A stretch of 58,701 nucleotides of DNA from Pseudomonadota bacterium (lineage in GTDB: Bacteria; Pseudomonadota; Alphaproteobacteria; Caulobacterales; Caulobacteraceae), in assembly GCA_021816155.1 (NCBI GenBank), contig JAKAZA010000005.1:1-58701 (forward strand), read 5' to 3'. Position numbers and translations under genes: made by a program. Positions 56,865-58,701 of this stretch are shown in pieces; within the stretch, counting starts at the first letter, position 1; each line of letters begins with the position of its first letter. The notes below the pieces were generated by a model. The model saw only the letters and a list, made by a program, of their open reading frames with translations, had not been told where the DNA came from and searched no databases.

Positions 56865-57818
56865 TCAAAGGCCTGCGAGGAAAGCGTCCAGCGCGGCATT
56901 GGTCTCGTCCGGCGCCTCCTGCTGAACCCAGTGCCCGACGCCCCGGACGATGGTCGAGCCCCTGAAGTCGGCGCAGGCGGCCCCCGCGGCGGCGTAAAGG
57001 TCGGTCCCCGGGATGAAGTGGCGCACGGCGTCGCGCTCGCCGCCGATGAAGGCCGCCGGCTGGGCGATCGACTTGCCTGCCAGATGCGCGTTCTCGGCGA
57101 CGTCGAGCTCCTGAGCCCGGTAGCGGTTGAGCGGCCCCCGGAATCCGCCGGCGCGGAACGCGTCGGCGTAGACAGCGAGGTCGGCCTCGGAGAGCCATGC
57201 CGGAAACGGCTTCGGATCCTCCATGCCGTCCAGCAGCCGGGCGCCCTCGGGCTTGACCTCGATCCACTTGTCGAGGGGCGCGCCGCCCGAGAGCGCGAAG
57301 TAGATCTTGCGCAGCGCGGCCGGGATGTCGGCTTCGAGCTCGGCCTCGGCCACGCCCTCCGCCTGAAAGTAGACCTGGTAGAAAAAACGGCCTGCGTAGA
57401 TGGCCCTTGCCGCGGTGACCAGCGAGACGTCGCCGCGCGGGAGATAGGGCACGCTCAAGCCCGCCACGGCCACCACCTTTTCGGGGTGCAGCAGCGCGGT
57501 GTTCCAGACGATCGGCGCGCCCCAGTCGTGGCCGAACAGAATCGCCCTGCCGCCGCCCAGCGCATCGATCACGGCGGCGAGGTCGCCCGACAGCTTGGCC
57601 ATCGTGTAGGCGGCGACCGCGGGTGGCTTCGACGAGCCGCCGTAGCCCCGTGCGTCCAGCGCCCCGACCTTGTAGCCCCTGGCTGAGAAATGGCCGATCT
57701 GGTGACGCCACGAATACCAGAGCTCCGGCCAGCCGTGGACGCAGAGGATCAGCGGTCCAGCTCCCTCCACGGCCACGTTGAGCGCAACGTCGCCATTCCT
57801 GACGGTGACGAAATCCAT
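56865..57818 (-). CDS. Alpha/beta hydrolase, epoxide hydrolase type
   Basis: I chose the ATG at 57818 (317 residues). The oxyanion motif is HGWPE, the nucleophile Asp is in FGHDWGAP, cap tyrosines are in the YFQAEGV/IYF region, and the catalytic His is in GVGHWVQQEAP. Soluble, cytoplasmic. It would open epoxides to diols or act as a dehalogenase-like enzyme. Upstream gene of the pair with the glutamate-synthase-like protein. Confidence 0.9.
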   Translation of the reverse strand: MDFVTVRNGDVALNVAVEGAGPLILCVHGWPELWYSWRHQIGHFSARGYKVGALDARGYGGSSKPPAVAAYTMAKLSGDLAAVIDALGGGRAILFGHDWGAPIVWNTALLHPEKVVAVAGLSVPYLPRGDVSLVTAARAIYAGRFFYQVYFQAEGVAEAELEADIPAALRKIYFALSGGAPLDKWIEVKPEGARLLDGMEDPKPFPAWLSEADLAVYADAFRAGGFRGPLNRYRAQELDVAENAHLAGKSIAQPAAFIGGERDAVRHFIPGTDLYAAAGAACADFRGSTIVRGVGHWVQQEAPDETNAALDAFLAGL

Positions 57819-57998
57819 CGAGGCCTGTCTCCCGGTCGGCGGCCCGCATGGGCGCGGCGGCGAGCGAGTTGTCAACCCGCGGGGGCTGCTGCGAGGAATG
57901 CTCCAAGGCCGGACAGGATTCATGAGCGCGCCCGCCCTGCCCTCGTCGCGCCGAACGTCCTAAATTAGGGGCGACCCAGCCCCGACGAGGCCAGCATA

Positions 57999-58701
57999 AT
58001 GTCCACGCTAACCGCCGAGCGCCCGCCTGTCGAAGCCCTGCCGCAGGCCGCGGAAGCCGTGTTCAATTTCGCCGAGAAGACGGCGGAGAAGCCCTACACT
58101 TATGCCTTCAAGCCACCGGAGGGCGTCGCAGCCAGCAACATCCGGCCCGTCGCCCGCAAGGTGCGCATCGAGAACGCTCGCCCGATCGCGTCCAGCCTCC
58201 ACGTCGACGCGCAGGGCTTCCAGCTGGTTCCCCACGCGACTGCCGTACGCGACTTCTGGGACGAGGCGCAAACCATGGCGCTGGGCCACCCGGAAGCAGC
58301 CGAGATCGTGAAGGCGGTGACCGGCGCCCGCCGCGTCGTCGTCTACGACCACACCCTGCGCCGCCGCGTCGACGGCGTAGCCGATCGCACGCCGGGCGCC
58401 GCGCGCCAGCCTGCCGGCCGAGTGCATGTCGACCAGACCGTGCTTTCAGGCCCCCAACGGGTGCGCGATCTGATGGGCGACCAGGCCGAGGACCTGCTCA
58501 CGCGGCGCGCGGCGATCATCAACGTCTGGCGCCCGATCCGGCATGTCGCGCGCGACTGGCCGCTGGCCTTCGCCGACGCCCGCACGGTGGCGCCGGGCGA
58601 CCTGATCGCGTCGGACCTCGTCTTCCCCCATCGACGCGGCGAGATCTACGGCGTGGCGTACAACCCGGGCCAGCGCTGGTTCTTCGTTCCCGATCTCGCG
58701 C
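57999..58701 (+). CDS. CmcJ/AsaB-type oxygenase-like protein (3' end outside window)
   Basis: Open from ATG 57999 to the window edge (234 residues visible). It shows VVVYDHTLRRR, AGRVHVDQT, INVWRPIRHVARDWPLAF and NPGQRWFFVPDL, which I recall from the CmcJ/AsaB/GA4-desaturase-like family of 2-oxoglutarate-type or hydroxylase/methoxylase proteins. No signal peptide. Divergent from the hydrolase gene (180 bases). Confidence 0.75.
   Translation, partial: MSTLTAERPPVEALPQAAEAVFNFAEKTAEKPYTYAFKPPEGVAASNIRPVARKVRIENARPIASSLHVDAQGFQLVPHATAVRDFWDEAQTMALGHPEAAEIVKAVTGARRVVVYDHTLRRRVDGVADRTPGAARQPAGRVHVDQTVLSGPQRVRDLMGDQAEDLLTRRAAIINVWRPIRHVARDWPLAFADARTVAPGDLIASDLVFPHRRGEIYGVAYNPGQRWFFVPDLA

Overview
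The window is GC-rich (about 70 percent by eye) chromosomal DNA from an alphaproteobacterium, almost certainly a member of the Caulobacteraceae (Caulobacter/Phenylobacterium-like). The clearest marker is a 16-kb flagellar block (39208-55132) with the Caulobacter-type order: flgL and flgK on the minus strand, then fliK-flgD-flgE, sciP, and fliF-fliG-flbE(fliH)-fliN-flbD-...-flhA on the plus strand. FlbD and SciP are regulators of the Caulobacter flagellar and cell-cycle (CtrA) cascade. I saw no rRNA, tRNA, CRISPR array, insertion sequence or phage integrase.

Layout. 1-9000: the end of a radical SAM gene, then a minus-strand catabolic set: a crotonase, a tricorn-like S41 protease, three short-chain dehydrogenases in a row, an isochorismatase-type hydrolase and a nitronate monooxygenase. 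9000-21900: housekeeping and accessory genes: a GST, a NudK-like hydrolase with a coupled secreted protein, a zinc-type CDF exporter, a ClC channel, hemolysin III, class III alcohol dehydrogenase, a ProA-like aldehyde dehydrogenase next to a frameshifted Rieske oxygenase, an SMP-30 lactonase, a class C-like serine hydrolase and a Gly/Tyr-rich secreted protein. 22081-24327: uvrB. 24400-36200: many small secreted or lipid-anchored proteins (three DUF3617-like lipoproteins, YceI, a double TonB-C protein, a PRVPAG-motif protein coupled to a small secreted protein), two ArsR-AHSA1 regulator/effector pairs, HxlR and PilZ regulators, a thiolase and a decayed GST. 36245-39167: a glycosyltransferase-like gene coupled to mnmA, and a sulfotransferase. 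39208-55132: flagellum. 55238-58701: a membrane-anchored glutamate-synthase-like oxidoreductase, an epoxide-hydrolase-type hydrolase, and the 5' part of a CmcJ/AsaB-type oxygenase cut by the window end.

How it works together. The 382-base divergent flgK/fliK region has two sigma54 -24/-12 promoters facing apart, with an FlbD-site-like dyad downstream of the flgK promoter, as in the Caulobacter flaN/flbG region. sciP has its own near-consensus CtrA sites and a strong terminator, so it is insulated from flgE and from fliF. The fliF operon encodes the MS ring, switch, export regulator and the sigma54 activator FlbD, so it feeds back on the hook and filament-junction promoters. The most unusual point is a complete class A beta-lactamase gene inserted between flbD and flhA, overlapping both neighbours, so that a periplasmic antibiotic-inactivating enzyme appears to be co-transcribed with early flagellar genes.
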